From an uncultured Sulfitobacter sp. (lineage in GTDB: Bacteria; Pseudomonadota; Alphaproteobacteria; Rhodobacterales; Rhodobacteraceae): a stretch of DNA of 64,000 nucleotides. The notes beneath the pieces were generated by a model, which saw nothing but the letters and a program-made list of their open reading frames with translations, was not told the DNA's origin and did no database searches. Every line of letters starts with the position of its first letter. Position 1 is the first letter of the stretch. Made by a program: the position numbers and the translations under genes. Below are positions 53,250-62,709 of this stretch, one piece after another. The stretch is taken from positions 188,944 through 252,943 of the forward strand of contig NZ_CANMFS010000007.1 of assembly GCF_947497275.1 (NCBI RefSeq), read 5' to 3'.

Positions 53250-54416
53250 TTACATGCGTTTCGCAACCTCTTCGAGCATCACCTCGCTGGCGCCGCCGCC
53301 GATGGCCTGAACGCGGGCATCGCGTGACATCCGCTCGACTGGTGTTTCGCGCATGTAGCCCATGCCACCGTGGAATTGCACACAGTCGTAGAGCACTGAA
53401 TTGACCAGCTCGCCGCAGTACGCCTTGACCATTGAGACCTCTTTCACGCAATCGCGGCCTGCCGCATCCTGCCTGGCCGCATGATAGACAAGCTGGCGAC
53501 CCGCCTCGATCCGGGTCTGACAGTCGGCCAGCCGCTGGCGGATAGCTTGCTTGTCCCAAAGCACGCCGCCAAAGGCCTTGCGTTGCTTGACGTAGTCCAC
53601 GGTCATGTCCAGTGCGGTCTGTGCCTCGGCGCAGGCCATGGCACCCAGAACGATGCGTTCGTTCTGGAAGTTCTTCATCACCGAATAGAAGCCTTTGTTG
53701 ACCTCGCCGAGAATATTCTCCGCCGGGACGCGAACATCCTCGAAAATCAGCTCGGCGGTGTCCGAACACAGCCAGCCGGTCTTGTTCAGCGCCCGTCCGA
53801 CCGAGAAACCGGACGTGCCCTTTTCGATCGCGAACATGGTGATTCCGCGCGACCCCTTGGCATCTGGATCGGTCTTGGCACCGACGAAAAAGATGTCGCC
53901 GTGCACGCCGTTGGTGATGAACATCTTGGTGCCGTTCAGCACCCAGTCCGACCCGTCCTGCACCGCGCGGCTGCGCATGCCCGCTACGTCCGACCCGGCA
54001 CCCGGTTCGGTCACTGCCACGGCGGCGATTTTGTCGCCTGCGGTAATCGACGGCATCCAGCGGGCTTTTTGCTCCGGGGTGCCGGCGTTTTCAAGATGCG
54101 GCGAGGCCATGTCGGTATGGACCAACACCGTGGCCGCGAAACCGCCAAAGGTGGACCGCCCGACCTCTTCCGCCAAAACTACACTGGACATCACATCCAG
54201 CCCGGCGCCGCCGTATTTTTCGTCATAGCGCATGCCCAGAACGCCAAGATCGCCCATTCGGCGCAGCACGTCGCGCGGCACCATGCCCTCCTCTTCCCAG
54301 GCGTCGGCATTGGCCGTCACTTCGGTCTGGATGAACCGACGCAGCTGGTCACGGATCATGTCGAGGTCTTCGTTGAACGGGCCGCCGGTTGTGGTGATGG
54401 TTTCCTGTTTGGTCAT
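53250..54416 (-). CDS. Acyl-CoA dehydrogenase (isovaleryl/citronellyl-CoA type)
   Basis: 388 residues from ATG 54416. Flavin loop VTEPGAGSDVAGMRSR near 136-151, probable base Glu253 in NFQNERIVLG and a C-terminal RDARVQAIGGGASEVMLEE, which is seen in citronellyl-CoA dehydrogenase AtuD and related enzymes. It overlaps the carboxylase alpha gene by 4 nt. Introduces the double bond that the neighbouring carboxylase needs in a 3-methyl acyl-CoA. Confidence 0.92.
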   Translation of the reverse strand: MTKQETITTTGGPFNEDLDMIRDQLRRFIQTEVTANADAWEEEGMVPRDVLRRMGDLGVLGMRYDEKYGGAGLDVMSSVVLAEEVGRSTFGGFAATVLVHTDMASPHLENAGTPEQKARWMPSITAGDKIAAVAVTEPGAGSDVAGMRSRAVQDGSDWVLNGTKMFITNGVHGDIFFVGAKTDPDAKGSRGITMFAIEKGTSGFSVGRALNKTGWLCSDTAELIFEDVRVPAENILGEVNKGFYSVMKNFQNERIVLGAMACAEAQTALDMTVDYVKQRKAFGGVLWDKQAIRQRLADCQTRIEAGRQLVYHAARQDAAGRDCVKEVSMVKAYCGELVNSVLYDCVQFHGGMGYMRETPVERMSRDARVQAIGGGASEVMLEEVAKRM

Positions 54417-56416
54417 GTTTGTTCCTCCGGGTCGAGTTTGACGAGTGGGGCGTGTCCGGCGACTGTATCGCCCGGCGCACAATAGATTTCCGTTACCACG
54501 CCCGCGACCGGCGCGGGCAGGCTTTGCAGCAATTTCATGGCTTCCAGCACCACCAGCGTATCCCCGGCGGCGACGGTATCGCCGGGAGCGACGCGCACCT
54601 CGGCGACGGCGCCCGGCATCGGGGCTGTCAGCAGGTCAGCGCCGCTTGCGCCGACGCAGGCGCGGGCGAGGTGCCGATCTTCCAGTGTACGCAGGTCTGT
54701 CAGTGTCATCCCCGCAGGAGTCTGTAGATGCACCCGCCAATGATTGCGGGCGCGTTCGACATGAGCAATGCGCGTGAAGGGAACACCGTCAACGCGCCCG
54801 CTCAGGCGGTCGGCGGTCATGGCGGCGGTTTTGGTTGTGAGCCTCTGGCCGTCCGGCAGAACAGCGACAAGGTTTTCCTGGGTGCCGGATATGCGAATCG
54901 GATCATCTTGCAATGTGGTCCAATAGGACGCCGCACCGGGCCGTCCTGCGGGGGCCGTGAGCCGCCACGCTCCGAGGCTTTCCCAGGGCGACGTGCCCGC
55001 CGGGGCGAGATGCAGATGGAGCGCCATTGCGGCGAGGCAGGTGTCGCGGGTGTCGGGCGTGGGTTGCGTCCAGCCATCCGGGAACATCTCGGGCAGTCCC
55101 GAGGTGTGATGGCGAAGCGCCTGAAAATCCGCGTGTGTCAGCAAGGCGCGTTGATACGACAGGTTCAGCCCCACGCCGCCGACGGCGAAGGCATCAATCG
55201 CGGCGACGGCCCTGCGGATCGCCCCGGCGCGGTCCGGCGCGTGGACGATCAACTTGGCCAGCATGGAATCGTAATGGTGCCCCACGACCGACCCCGCTGC
55301 GACTCCGCTGTGCAGCCGTACGCCTGCGGGCGGTGCCCAAAGGGTGATCCGGCCGGTTTCGGGTCGGAAACTTTCGGCCGGGTTCTCGGCGGCGATGCGC
55401 ACCTCGATGGCGTGGCCGTCAAACCGCACATCGGTCTGCGCCAGCGTCAATGGCTCGCCCCGCGCGATGCGCAACTGCCATTCGACCAGGTCGATGCCGG
55501 TGATCGCCTCGGTTACAGGATGTTCGACCTGCAGGCGGGTGTTCATCTCAAGAAAGTAGTATTCGCCCCGCGCCGGGTCATAAAGGTATTCCACCGTTCC
55601 CGCCGAGCAATAGTCGATGGATTGCGCCAGCCGGACCGCCGCCGCGCGCATGTCATCGCGCAGATCTTCGGGCAGATCGGCGGCTGGGGCCTCTTCGATC
55701 AGTTTCTGGTGGTTGCGTTGCAGCGAACAATCGCGGTCGCCCAGATGCAGCAGGTTGCCATGGCTGTCGCCCAACACCTGCACCTCGACATGGCGGGCAC
55801 GGGGCGCGTAGCGTTCGAGGAAAACCGCCGCATCGCCAAACGCGCCTTTCGCCTCGGACCGGGCGGAGGCAATGGCCTCCGGCGCGTCGGCCAGATCGGT
55901 GACAAGGCGCATGCCGCGCCCGCCACCCCCCGCACTCGCCTTGACCAGAAGCGGCGTGCCAAGCGCGCGCGCTTCTTCCAGCAACCGCGCGTCGGATTGG
56001 TCGGTGCCGCGGTAACCGGGCAGAACAGGGACACCTGCGGCCTCTGCGGCGGCCTTGGCCTCGATCTTTGATCCCATCATGGCAATCGCGCCCGGTTCCG
56101 GCCCGATAAACACAAGGCCCGCCGCCTCAACCGCAGCGGCGAAACCGGCGTTCTCGGACAGAAAGCCATAGCCGGGATGCACCGCGCCGGCGCCGGTCGC
56201 GCGGGCGGCGTCAAGAATGGTATTGACGTTCAGATAGCTTTCCGAAGGTGCCGCCCCACCGATGCAAACGGCGTGATCGGCTTCGATTACAAAGGGTGCA
56301 TCGCGGTCGGCCTCGGAAAAGACCGCCACCGTTTCCAGCCCCAGCTTGCGGCACCCGCGCTGGATGCGCCGGGCGATTTCGCCCCGGTTGGCGATCAGGA
56401 CGCGGGTAAAGCTCAT
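54413..56416 (-). CDS. Biotin-dependent acyl-CoA carboxylase alpha subunit (MCC/GCC type)
   Basis: 667 residues, with biotin carboxylase (N-terminal LIANRGEIARRIQRG; ATP-grasp ASAGGGGRGMR; EMNTRLQVEHPVTE), a BT region, and a C-terminal biotin carrier with the lysine in VLEAMKLLQ. Full length for methylcrotonyl- or geranyl-CoA carboxylase alpha. It works with the beta subunit at 57218-58816. Coupled at both ends by 4-nt overlaps with the hydratase and dehydrogenase genes. Confidence 0.95.
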   Translation of the reverse strand: MSFTRVLIANRGEIARRIQRGCRKLGLETVAVFSEADRDAPFVIEADHAVCIGGAAPSESYLNVNTILDAARATGAGAVHPGYGFLSENAGFAAAVEAAGLVFIGPEPGAIAMMGSKIEAKAAAEAAGVPVLPGYRGTDQSDARLLEEARALGTPLLVKASAGGGGRGMRLVTDLADAPEAIASARSEAKGAFGDAAVFLERYAPRARHVEVQVLGDSHGNLLHLGDRDCSLQRNHQKLIEEAPAADLPEDLRDDMRAAAVRLAQSIDYCSAGTVEYLYDPARGEYYFLEMNTRLQVEHPVTEAITGIDLVEWQLRIARGEPLTLAQTDVRFDGHAIEVRIAAENPAESFRPETGRITLWAPPAGVRLHSGVAAGSVVGHHYDSMLAKLIVHAPDRAGAIRRAVAAIDAFAVGGVGLNLSYQRALLTHADFQALRHHTSGLPEMFPDGWTQPTPDTRDTCLAAMALHLHLAPAGTSPWESLGAWRLTAPAGRPGAASYWTTLQDDPIRISGTQENLVAVLPDGQRLTTKTAAMTADRLSGRVDGVPFTRIAHVERARNHWRVHLQTPAGMTLTDLRTLEDRHLARACVGASGADLLTAPMPGAVAEVRVAPGDTVAAGDTLVVLEAMKLLQSLPAPVAGVVTEIYCAPGDTVAGHAPLVKLDPEEQT

Positions 56417-57207
56417 TTCACCCGCCAGGAAGGAGTGCTTTTGTCGAGGAAACTGTTGATGCCTTCGATGCCTTCCTCGGTCTCCCAGGCGTCGGCCAGA
56501 CGGTCGGCGGTATAGATCATGTTGGTTTCCAGATCATGCGCCGCGACATAGGCGATCAATGCCTTGGTGTCGGCCACAGCACCCGGCGCGGCCTGCAAAT
56601 GATTATGCACGACGCGCTCGATGGCCGCATCCAATTCATTGGCGGCGACGACCTCGGTCAACAGACCGATCCGTTCCGCGCGCGTGCTGTCGAACAGCGC
56701 CCCCGACAGCATGGTTTCGCGCGAATGCACCTTGCCGATGCGGGCCACGACATAGGGCGAGATATTGGCGGGCAACAAGCCCAGTTTCACCTCCGTCAGG
56801 CCAAAGCGCGCGTCGTTCGCCCCGATTGTATAGTCGCAGACCGAAATCATGCCGACGCCGCCGCCATAGGCCGGGCCGTTGATCCGACCGATCAGAGGTT
56901 TGGGCAGGGTATCGAGGCGGCGTAGTAAATACGCAAGCGTCGCGCTTTGGTCGACCCGCTCTGCGCGGGACTTTTCAATGTTGGAAGAGAACCAGTTGAA
57001 ATCCCCACCGGCGCAAAAACTCTTGCCGGTTCCGGTCAGGATCACGATACGCACCGTGTCATTGGCGGCCAGTTTCTCTGCGGCATCCGCAAGCTCGGCG
57101 ATCAACGTTCCGTTCAGGGCATTGTGCTTGTCAGGGCGGTTGAGTGTTACCGTGGCGACACCGCGTTCGTCGGTTTCAAGCAGGATGGTTTCGTAGGTCG
57201 TTGTCAT
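56413..57207 (-). CDS. Methylglutaconyl-CoA hydratase-like (LiuC/AtuE type)
   Basis: 264 residues. GKSFCAGGDFNWF near 60-72, AYGGGVGMISVCDYTIG and GLTEVKLGLLPANISPYVVA are strong LiuC/AtuE signatures (the first glutamate is absent in this subgroup; the second is in LTEVKLG). It hydrates the carboxylated product to a 3-hydroxy-3-methyl acyl-CoA. The gene order beta, hydratase, alpha, dehydrogenase is that of liu/atu clusters. Confidence 0.9.
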   Translation of the reverse strand: MTTTYETILLETDERGVATVTLNRPDKHNALNGTLIAELADAAEKLAANDTVRIVILTGTGKSFCAGGDFNWFSSNIEKSRAERVDQSATLAYLLRRLDTLPKPLIGRINGPAYGGGVGMISVCDYTIGANDARFGLTEVKLGLLPANISPYVVARIGKVHSRETMLSGALFDSTRAERIGLLTEVVAANELDAAIERVVHNHLQAAPGAVADTKALIAYVAAHDLETNMIYTADRLADAWETEEGIEGINSFLDKSTPSWRVK

Positions 57208-57217
57208 GGTGTGGGCC

Positions 57218-58816
57218 TCACATTCTGAATACGGGCGTGTGGCGCCCTGCTTCGGGTGCCGAAGAGACGATGGCCAGACATAGGCCGAGGATATCGCGGG
57301 TCTGACCCGGTTCGATCAGGCCGTCATCCCACAACCGCGATGTGGCGTAATAGGGATCGGACTGTTCGCCGTACTGAGCGCGCACCTGCGCCTCGATCTG
57401 GTCCATATCGGCTTGCATCTTGTCGGAATCGCCCCCCTTCTGGCGACGCAGTTCCAGCATTACGTTGGTGGCGATGTCGGCGGACATGGTGGCCAGTTCC
57501 GCCGTCGGCCACGCAAAGAGGAAGTTCGGCGCAAAGCCGCGCCCGCACATGCCGTAATTGCCCGCCCCGTAAGAGCCGCCCAGAAGGACCGACAGGCGCG
57601 GCACCTTGGCGACCGACATCGCATAGACCAGCTTTGCGCTGTCCTTGGCGATGCCGCCACGCTCGGCCTCGGTCCCGACCATGAAGCCGGAAATATTGTG
57701 CAGGAAAAGAAGCGGGATATTTCGTTGGTCACACATTGACACGAATTGTGCGCCTTTGAGTGCGCTGTCGGACAATAGCGCGCCGTTGTTGGCCAGGATA
57801 CCAACACGATAGCCGTGGATACGCGCCGTGCCGCAGACCAGCGTTTCGCCCCAGCCCGGTTTGAATTCGCGGAATTCGCCCGCGTCGATCATGCGCAGCA
57901 GAACCTCGCGCATGTCGTAGGGTTCCTTGCGGTCGGCGCTGATGACACCGAGCAATTCCGACGGGTCATGCGCAGGCGCTTCGGGAGCTGCGTCAGGCTC
58001 CATCGGACGCGACTGGCCAAGCTCGGCCACGATGTCGCGCATCAGGGCCAGCGCATGATGTTCGTCTTCTGCCAGATGGTCAGAAACGCCCGAGACACGA
58101 GAATGCATCTCTGCCCCGCCCAGCGTTTCGCCATCGACCTCTTCGTTGATCGCCACCTTGACGATCGAAGGACCCCCCAGATGGATGCGCGCGTTGCCGC
58201 GTACCATGATGACCTCGTCCGACAGCGCGGGGATATAGGCCCCGCCCGCCGTGCAGCCGCCGAACACGGCCGAGATCTGCGGCAAGCCGCTGGCCGACAT
58301 ATTTGTCTGGCGATAGAAGGAATTGCCGAAATGGCGGGCATCGGGAAAGACACGGTCCTGTTCAGGCAGATAGGCGCCGCCGCAATCCACCAGATACAGG
58401 CAGGGCAGCCGATTTTCCGCCGCGATTTCCTGGGCGCGGATGTGTTTCTGCACCGTCTCGTGGTAGAAAGATCCGCCCTTTACCGTGGCGTCGTTGGCGA
58501 TCACCATACAAGGCAGCCCGTGGACCATACCGATGCCGGTGACGATACCGGAACCGGGAACCTCGCCGCTGTATTGGCCATAGGCCGCCAGCGACGACAG
58601 CTCCAGAAACGCGGTGCCCGGATCCACCAGCAGGTCGATCCGGTCGCGGACCAGAAGTTTACCGCGCTTGCGGTGCCGGTCGACCATGTCGGGACGTCCA
58701 CCCGAGGTCGCCTTGGCAATACGGGTGCGCAGGGTTTCGACGCGTTCGCTTTGCGCCGCGTGGTTGCGCGTGTAGGTTTCGGATGCGGTCAGTACTGTCG
58801 TTTCGAGACGCGCCAT
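57218..58816 (-). CDS. Acyl-CoA carboxylase beta subunit (MCC/GCC type)
   Basis: 532 residues, carboxyltransferase fold in two crotonase-like halves. GSGIVTGIGMVHG, CTAGGAYIPALSDE and GSYGAGNYGMCGRG are typical of 3-methylcrotonyl-CoA carboxylase beta (LiuB) and geranyl-CoA carboxylase beta (AtuC). Sequence alone does not separate these two. First gene of the LiuBCDA-like block; a 100-nt gap separates it from the SDR. Confidence 0.92.
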   Translation of the reverse strand: MARLETTVLTASETYTRNHAAQSERVETLRTRIAKATSGGRPDMVDRHRKRGKLLVRDRIDLLVDPGTAFLELSSLAAYGQYSGEVPGSGIVTGIGMVHGLPCMVIANDATVKGGSFYHETVQKHIRAQEIAAENRLPCLYLVDCGGAYLPEQDRVFPDARHFGNSFYRQTNMSASGLPQISAVFGGCTAGGAYIPALSDEVIMVRGNARIHLGGPSIVKVAINEEVDGETLGGAEMHSRVSGVSDHLAEDEHHALALMRDIVAELGQSRPMEPDAAPEAPAHDPSELLGVISADRKEPYDMREVLLRMIDAGEFREFKPGWGETLVCGTARIHGYRVGILANNGALLSDSALKGAQFVSMCDQRNIPLLFLHNISGFMVGTEAERGGIAKDSAKLVYAMSVAKVPRLSVLLGGSYGAGNYGMCGRGFAPNFLFAWPTAELATMSADIATNVMLELRRQKGGDSDKMQADMDQIEAQVRAQYGEQSDPYYATSRLWDDGLIEPGQTRDILGLCLAIVSSAPEAGRHTPVFRM

Positions 58817-58915
58817 GGATCGGATATCCTGTTACAGTTCGGGCAACCGTCGTGCGGCTGCCCGGAATTTTCAGTCGCACGTCAGAACCCGAATGCGCGG
58901 CTATGGTGGCCGATG

Positions 58916-59746
58916 CTAGATCACGAAACCGCCGCCGCAGATGATGTGCTGGCCCGAGATGAAGTTCGATTCAGGCGCACAGAACAGATAGACTGCGCCT
59001 GCGGCCTCTTCCGGGGTGCCGACCCGGCCCAAAGGAATCATCCGTTCCATCTGAGACAGAAGATCGGGATTCACGCCGACCTTGATCTCTTTTTCCTCGA
59101 CCTTGATCGTGCTGTCGCCGTCCGCGCTGCCCTCGGTCAGGCGGGTGCGGATCGGGCCGAAGGCGACGGCATTGACGTTGACCTTGTAGCGGCCCCATTC
59201 CTTGGCCATCGTCCGGGTGACGCCGAGAATACCGGCCTTGGCGGCGGAATAGTTTATCTGACCGGCATTACCGCCCGTCCCGGCGATGGACGAGATGTTC
59301 ACGACCTTGCGGAACACTTCCTGTCCGGCGGTGGCTTCTTCCTTGGCCTTTGCGCTGATCACCGGCTGGGCGGCGCGCAGAATTCTGAACGGAGCTGTCA
59401 TGTGAACGTCGATGATCGCCTGCCATTGTTCGTCGGTCATCTTCTGAACGACGCTGTCCCAGGTGTAGCCGGCGTTGTTCACGATGATGTCCAGACCGCC
59501 GAAGCTGTCGACGCCGGTCTTGATGAACCGCTCGGCAAAGCCGTCTTCGGTCACGCTGCCGGCGCAGACCACCGCTTCGCCACCGGCGGCGCGGATGGCT
59601 TCCGCGGTTTCATTGGCCGGATCGGCATCCAGATCGTTAATCACCAGCCGCGCCCCTTCCGAGGCAAGCTTGAGCGCGATTTCACGTCCGATGCCCCGGC
59701 CGGAACCGGAAACCAGCGCCACGCGCCCGTCAAGTTTATTGGTCAT
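58916..59746 (-). CDS. SDR, 3-hydroxyacyl-CoA dehydrogenase/FabG-like
   Basis: 276 residues. SGSGRGIGREIALK (GxxxGxG), NNAGYTWDSVV, NISSIAGTGG and YSAAKAG give a complete catalytic set. An acidic insert near 220-240 (EEKEIKVGVNPD) is unusual in FabG. The probable role is oxidation of a 3-hydroxyacyl-CoA to the 3-ketoacyl-CoA for the adjacent thiolase (24-nt gap), whose start is preceded by operator F. Confidence 0.88.
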   Translation of the reverse strand: MTNKLDGRVALVSGSGRGIGREIALKLASEGARLVINDLDADPANETAEAIRAAGGEAVVCAGSVTEDGFAERFIKTGVDSFGGLDIIVNNAGYTWDSVVQKMTDEQWQAIIDVHMTAPFRILRAAQPVISAKAKEEATAGQEVFRKVVNISSIAGTGGNAGQINYSAAKAGILGVTRTMAKEWGRYKVNVNAVAFGPIRTRLTEGSADGDSTIKVEEKEIKVGVNPDLLSQMERMIPLGRVGTPEEAAGAVYLFCAPESNFISGQHIICGGGFVI

Positions 59747-59770
59747 GTTCTATCCCTCCGAATGGTGCTG

Positions 59771-60955
59771 TCAGACTTTTTCGTAAAGCGTGGTCACACA
59801 GGCCCCGCCGAGACCGAGGTTATGCTGAAGCGCCAACCGCGCACCATCGACCTGGCGCGCATCGGCCGTACCGCGAAGTTGCTGAACAAGTTCGGTGCAT
59901 TGCGCAAGTCCCGTCGCACCCAGCGGATGGCCCTTGGACAAAAGACCACCCGATGGGTTAGTCACGTATTTTCCGCCATAGGTGTTATCGCCGTCATCGA
60001 CGAATTTTGCGGCGTCGCCACGTGCGCAAAGGCCGAGAGCCTCGTAGGTGATCAGTTCGTTATGAGCGAAACAATCGTGCAGTTCGACCACGTCTACATC
60101 GTCCGGCCCGATGCCGGCCGCCTCGTAGACCTGATCGGCGGCGCGCTTGGCCATCGAAAAGCCGACAACCTCGCGCATGTCATGCGCACCGAAAGTTTCG
60201 GGTCCGTCCGTTGTCATGGCCTGCGCCGATATCCGAACCGAGCTGTCGAGGCCGTGTTTGTCGGCGAATTCCTTGGAACAGACGATTGCCGCAGCGGCAC
60301 CACAGGTCGGTGGGCAGGCCATCAGCCTGGTCATGACACCCGGCCACATGACCGGGGCCGCCATTACCTCTTCGGGCGTTACTTCCTGCCGGAACAGCGC
60401 GACGGGGTTCTTGGCCGCGTGTCGGCTGGCCTTGGCCCGGATTTTCGCAAAGGTTTCCATGGTTGTGCCGAACTCGTCCATATGGGCCTTGCCCGCACCG
60501 CCGAAATACCGGAGCGCCAGTGGAATTTCCGAATTACCCACCAGATCGTCGGTTTCTTCGTCGAACGCCGTAAACGGGCTGATCCGGTCGTGGAACATCG
60601 AACCGAGCGCGCCCGGCTGCATCTGTTCGAACCCAAGCGCCAGCGCGCAGTCGACCGCGCCGCTTTCGACGGCCTGACGGGCGAGGAACAGGGCCGAGGA
60701 CCCGGTTGAGCAGTTGTTGTTCACGTTTACTACCGGAATGCCGGTCATCCCGACATGGTATAGAGCGCGTTGGCCGCTGGTGCTGTCGCCGTAGACATAG
60801 CCCACATAGGCCTGCTCTACCTTGTCATAATCCAGACCCGCGTCCGCCAAGGCGGCACGGGTGGCCGTGGCGGCCATCACATCATAGCTTTCGGATTTGC
60901 CGGGTTTCTGGAACGGGACCATCCCGACGCCGCTGATATAGGCTTTGTTGGTCAT
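59771..60955 (-). CDS. SCP2-type thiolase
   Basis: 394 residues. Nucleophilic Cys82 in VNNNCSTGSSAL is present, with GMMAxxMTRLMA-like mid-region and C-terminal NPSGGLLSKGHPLGATGLAQ and GGACVTTLYEKV including the second cysteine. It cleaves 3-ketoacyl-CoA, often methyl-branched ones in the SCPx family. First gene downstream of operator F, 52 nt away. In contrast to the gene at 43106 it is a true thiolase. Confidence 0.93.
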   Translation of the reverse strand: MTNKAYISGVGMVPFQKPGKSESYDVMAATATRAALADAGLDYDKVEQAYVGYVYGDSTSGQRALYHVGMTGIPVVNVNNNCSTGSSALFLARQAVESGAVDCALALGFEQMQPGALGSMFHDRISPFTAFDEETDDLVGNSEIPLALRYFGGAGKAHMDEFGTTMETFAKIRAKASRHAAKNPVALFRQEVTPEEVMAAPVMWPGVMTRLMACPPTCGAAAAIVCSKEFADKHGLDSSVRISAQAMTTDGPETFGAHDMREVVGFSMAKRAADQVYEAAGIGPDDVDVVELHDCFAHNELITYEALGLCARGDAAKFVDDGDNTYGGKYVTNPSGGLLSKGHPLGATGLAQCTELVQQLRGTADARQVDGARLALQHNLGLGGACVTTLYEKV

Positions 60956-61007
60956 CTCTGTCTCCTATACTGGAACCGGCCGTAGACGAATCAGAACCGG
61001 CCCATTT

Positions 61008-61023
61008 TCTATCACTTGTTAGA
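61008..61023. promoter_or_regulatory. Regulon operator F, upstream of thiolase-SDR-liu-like operon
   Basis: TCTATCACTTGTTAGA has one mismatch to TCTAACANNTGTTAGA. On the minus strand a TTGACA (61053-61048) is 24 nt upstream, placing the site over the expected -10/+1 region of the thiolase promoter. The neighbouring carboxylase gene (stop at 61100) ends before it. Confidence 0.75.
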
Positions 61024-61099
61024 TTTTTGCATCCAAGAGTGTCTGCCTGTCAACACTACCCTGCTGTGACGTGGGGTGCGCGTCGTCACCCCGAAGCCG

Positions 61100-62707
61100 T
61101 CAGAGCCGGAATATCCCGTAGTGCGGATCATCAATCGGGGCATTCAGCGAGGCGGAAATCGACATGCCAAGCGCATTGCGCGTATCCGCGGGGTCGAGAA
61201 TACCATCGTCCCACAATTCAGAAGTCGAGGTATAGGCTTCCACATCCTGACGGAATTTCTCAAGCACGGGATCGCGGATTGCGGCAATTTCCTCTTCGGT
61301 CAACTCCTTGCCTTCGCGCTGAAGCTGGCGAATCTTGACGTCGGCCATGGTATTGGCGGCCTGATCCGCACCCATCACGCCGATTTCTGCCTGCGGCCAC
61401 ATGAACAGCGTACGCGCATCCCAGGCCCGTCCGCACATGCCGTAATTGCCTGCTCCGTAAGAGGCATTGGCGATCACGGTGAATTTCGGTACGACCGAGC
61501 CGCCCTGCGCCATCAGCATCTTCGCACCATCCTTGGCGATGCCACGTTCTTCGTATTCGCGCCCCACCATGTAGCCAGTGATGTTCTGGAAAAAGACCAG
61601 AGGCGTGCGGTTCTGGTTGCACAGCTGCATGAAATGCGCCGCCTTGAGCGAACTGTCGTTGAACAGCACGCCGTTATTGGCAAGGATTCCAACCTTGTAA
61701 CCCCAGATATGGGCAAAGCCGCAGATCATAGTGGTGCCGTAATCGGGCTGATATTCGTGAAAACGCGAGCCATCGACGATCCGAGCCAGTACTTCGCGCA
61801 TGTCGAACTGGGTCTTTCGGTCTTTGGGGATGATCCCATAAAGCTCTTTGGGGTCGTAATACGGCTCTTCGAAAGTGGCGGTTTCGATGATCGTCTTCGG
61901 CGTGCGCTTCCATTGGCTGACAATCTCTCGCGCCAGCGAAAAGGCGTGTTGTTCGGTGGCCGCGCGGTAATCGCCGGTGCCAGAGACCGAGGTGTGCATG
62001 ACCGCCCCGCCCAGTTCCTGAACGCCGACCTCTTCGCCGGTTGCCGCCTTCACGAGTGGCGGACCGCCGAGGAAAATGGCTCCGGTGCCTTCGATGATGA
62101 TATTGTAATCGCTTAGCGTCGGCACATAGGCACCACCAGCAGTACAATGGCCACCAACCACCGCGATCTGCGGGATATTGGCTTGGCTCAGCTTGACCTG
62201 ATTGCGAAAGACGCGCCCGCCCAGATAACGGTCGGGAAAGACGCCGTGCTGTAACGGCAAGAAGCCGCCGGCGCTGTCACAGATATGGATCACTGGCAGG
62301 CGGTTTTCCAGCGCGACATCCAGAAGCCGCACGATCTTTTTGACGGTATGGGGATACCATGCCCCGCCCTTGACGCTCGCATCGTTGGCGTGAATGGCGA
62401 CCTCGCGGCCCTGCACGATGCCGATGCCCGTCACAACGGCGGCGCCGGGCACCGCGCCGTCATATTCGCGGCAGGCCGCGAGGGTGGAAAACTCCAGAAA
62501 CGGTGTGCCGGGGTCAAGCAACAGCTTCAGCCGCTCGCGCACGCCCAGCTTGTCCTGCCGGGCCAGCCGGTCGATGTCGCGTTGCGGGCGCTCGAAACGC
62601 GTCGCGTGTTGGCGGGCGTGGAACTCTTTCAGCCGCTCGGACATGGCCGCATGATTGGCCTTGAAATCCGGGGCGTTGGTGTCGATCTGGCTTTCGATCC
62701 GGCGCAT
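61100..62707 (-). CDS. Second acyl-CoA carboxylase beta subunit
   Basis: 535 residues, carboxyltransferase like the gene at 57218 but clearly distinct. GHCTAGGAYVPTLSDYN, ASYGAGNYGMCGRAWDARTLFMWP and the C-terminal GILDPADTRNALGMSISASL are present. It starts 2 nt after the biotin-carrier gene and is the last gene of a BC-BCCP-CT operon. Whether the substrate is methylcrotonyl-, propionyl- or another acyl-CoA is not decided by motif reading. Confidence 0.92.
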   Translation of the reverse strand: MRRIESQIDTNAPDFKANHAAMSERLKEFHARQHATRFERPQRDIDRLARQDKLGVRERLKLLLDPGTPFLEFSTLAACREYDGAVPGAAVVTGIGIVQGREVAIHANDASVKGGAWYPHTVKKIVRLLDVALENRLPVIHICDSAGGFLPLQHGVFPDRYLGGRVFRNQVKLSQANIPQIAVVGGHCTAGGAYVPTLSDYNIIIEGTGAIFLGGPPLVKAATGEEVGVQELGGAVMHTSVSGTGDYRAATEQHAFSLAREIVSQWKRTPKTIIETATFEEPYYDPKELYGIIPKDRKTQFDMREVLARIVDGSRFHEYQPDYGTTMICGFAHIWGYKVGILANNGVLFNDSSLKAAHFMQLCNQNRTPLVFFQNITGYMVGREYEERGIAKDGAKMLMAQGGSVVPKFTVIANASYGAGNYGMCGRAWDARTLFMWPQAEIGVMGADQAANTMADVKIRQLQREGKELTEEEIAAIRDPVLEKFRQDVEAYTSTSELWDDGILDPADTRNALGMSISASLNAPIDDPHYGIFRL

Positions 62708-62709
62708 GA

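Noticed and set aside
53250..58816. Naming the four-gene block liuABCD or atuCDEF outright
   Set aside because: Gene order and motifs fit both leucine and citronellate/geranyl pathways; pocket residues that decide between MCC and GCC could not be aligned by eye.
58840..58864. Hairpin CGGGCA...TGCCCG between the SDR and carboxylase genes as a terminator
   Set aside because: The T-run is on the wrong side for the minus-strand transcript and the stem is interrupted.
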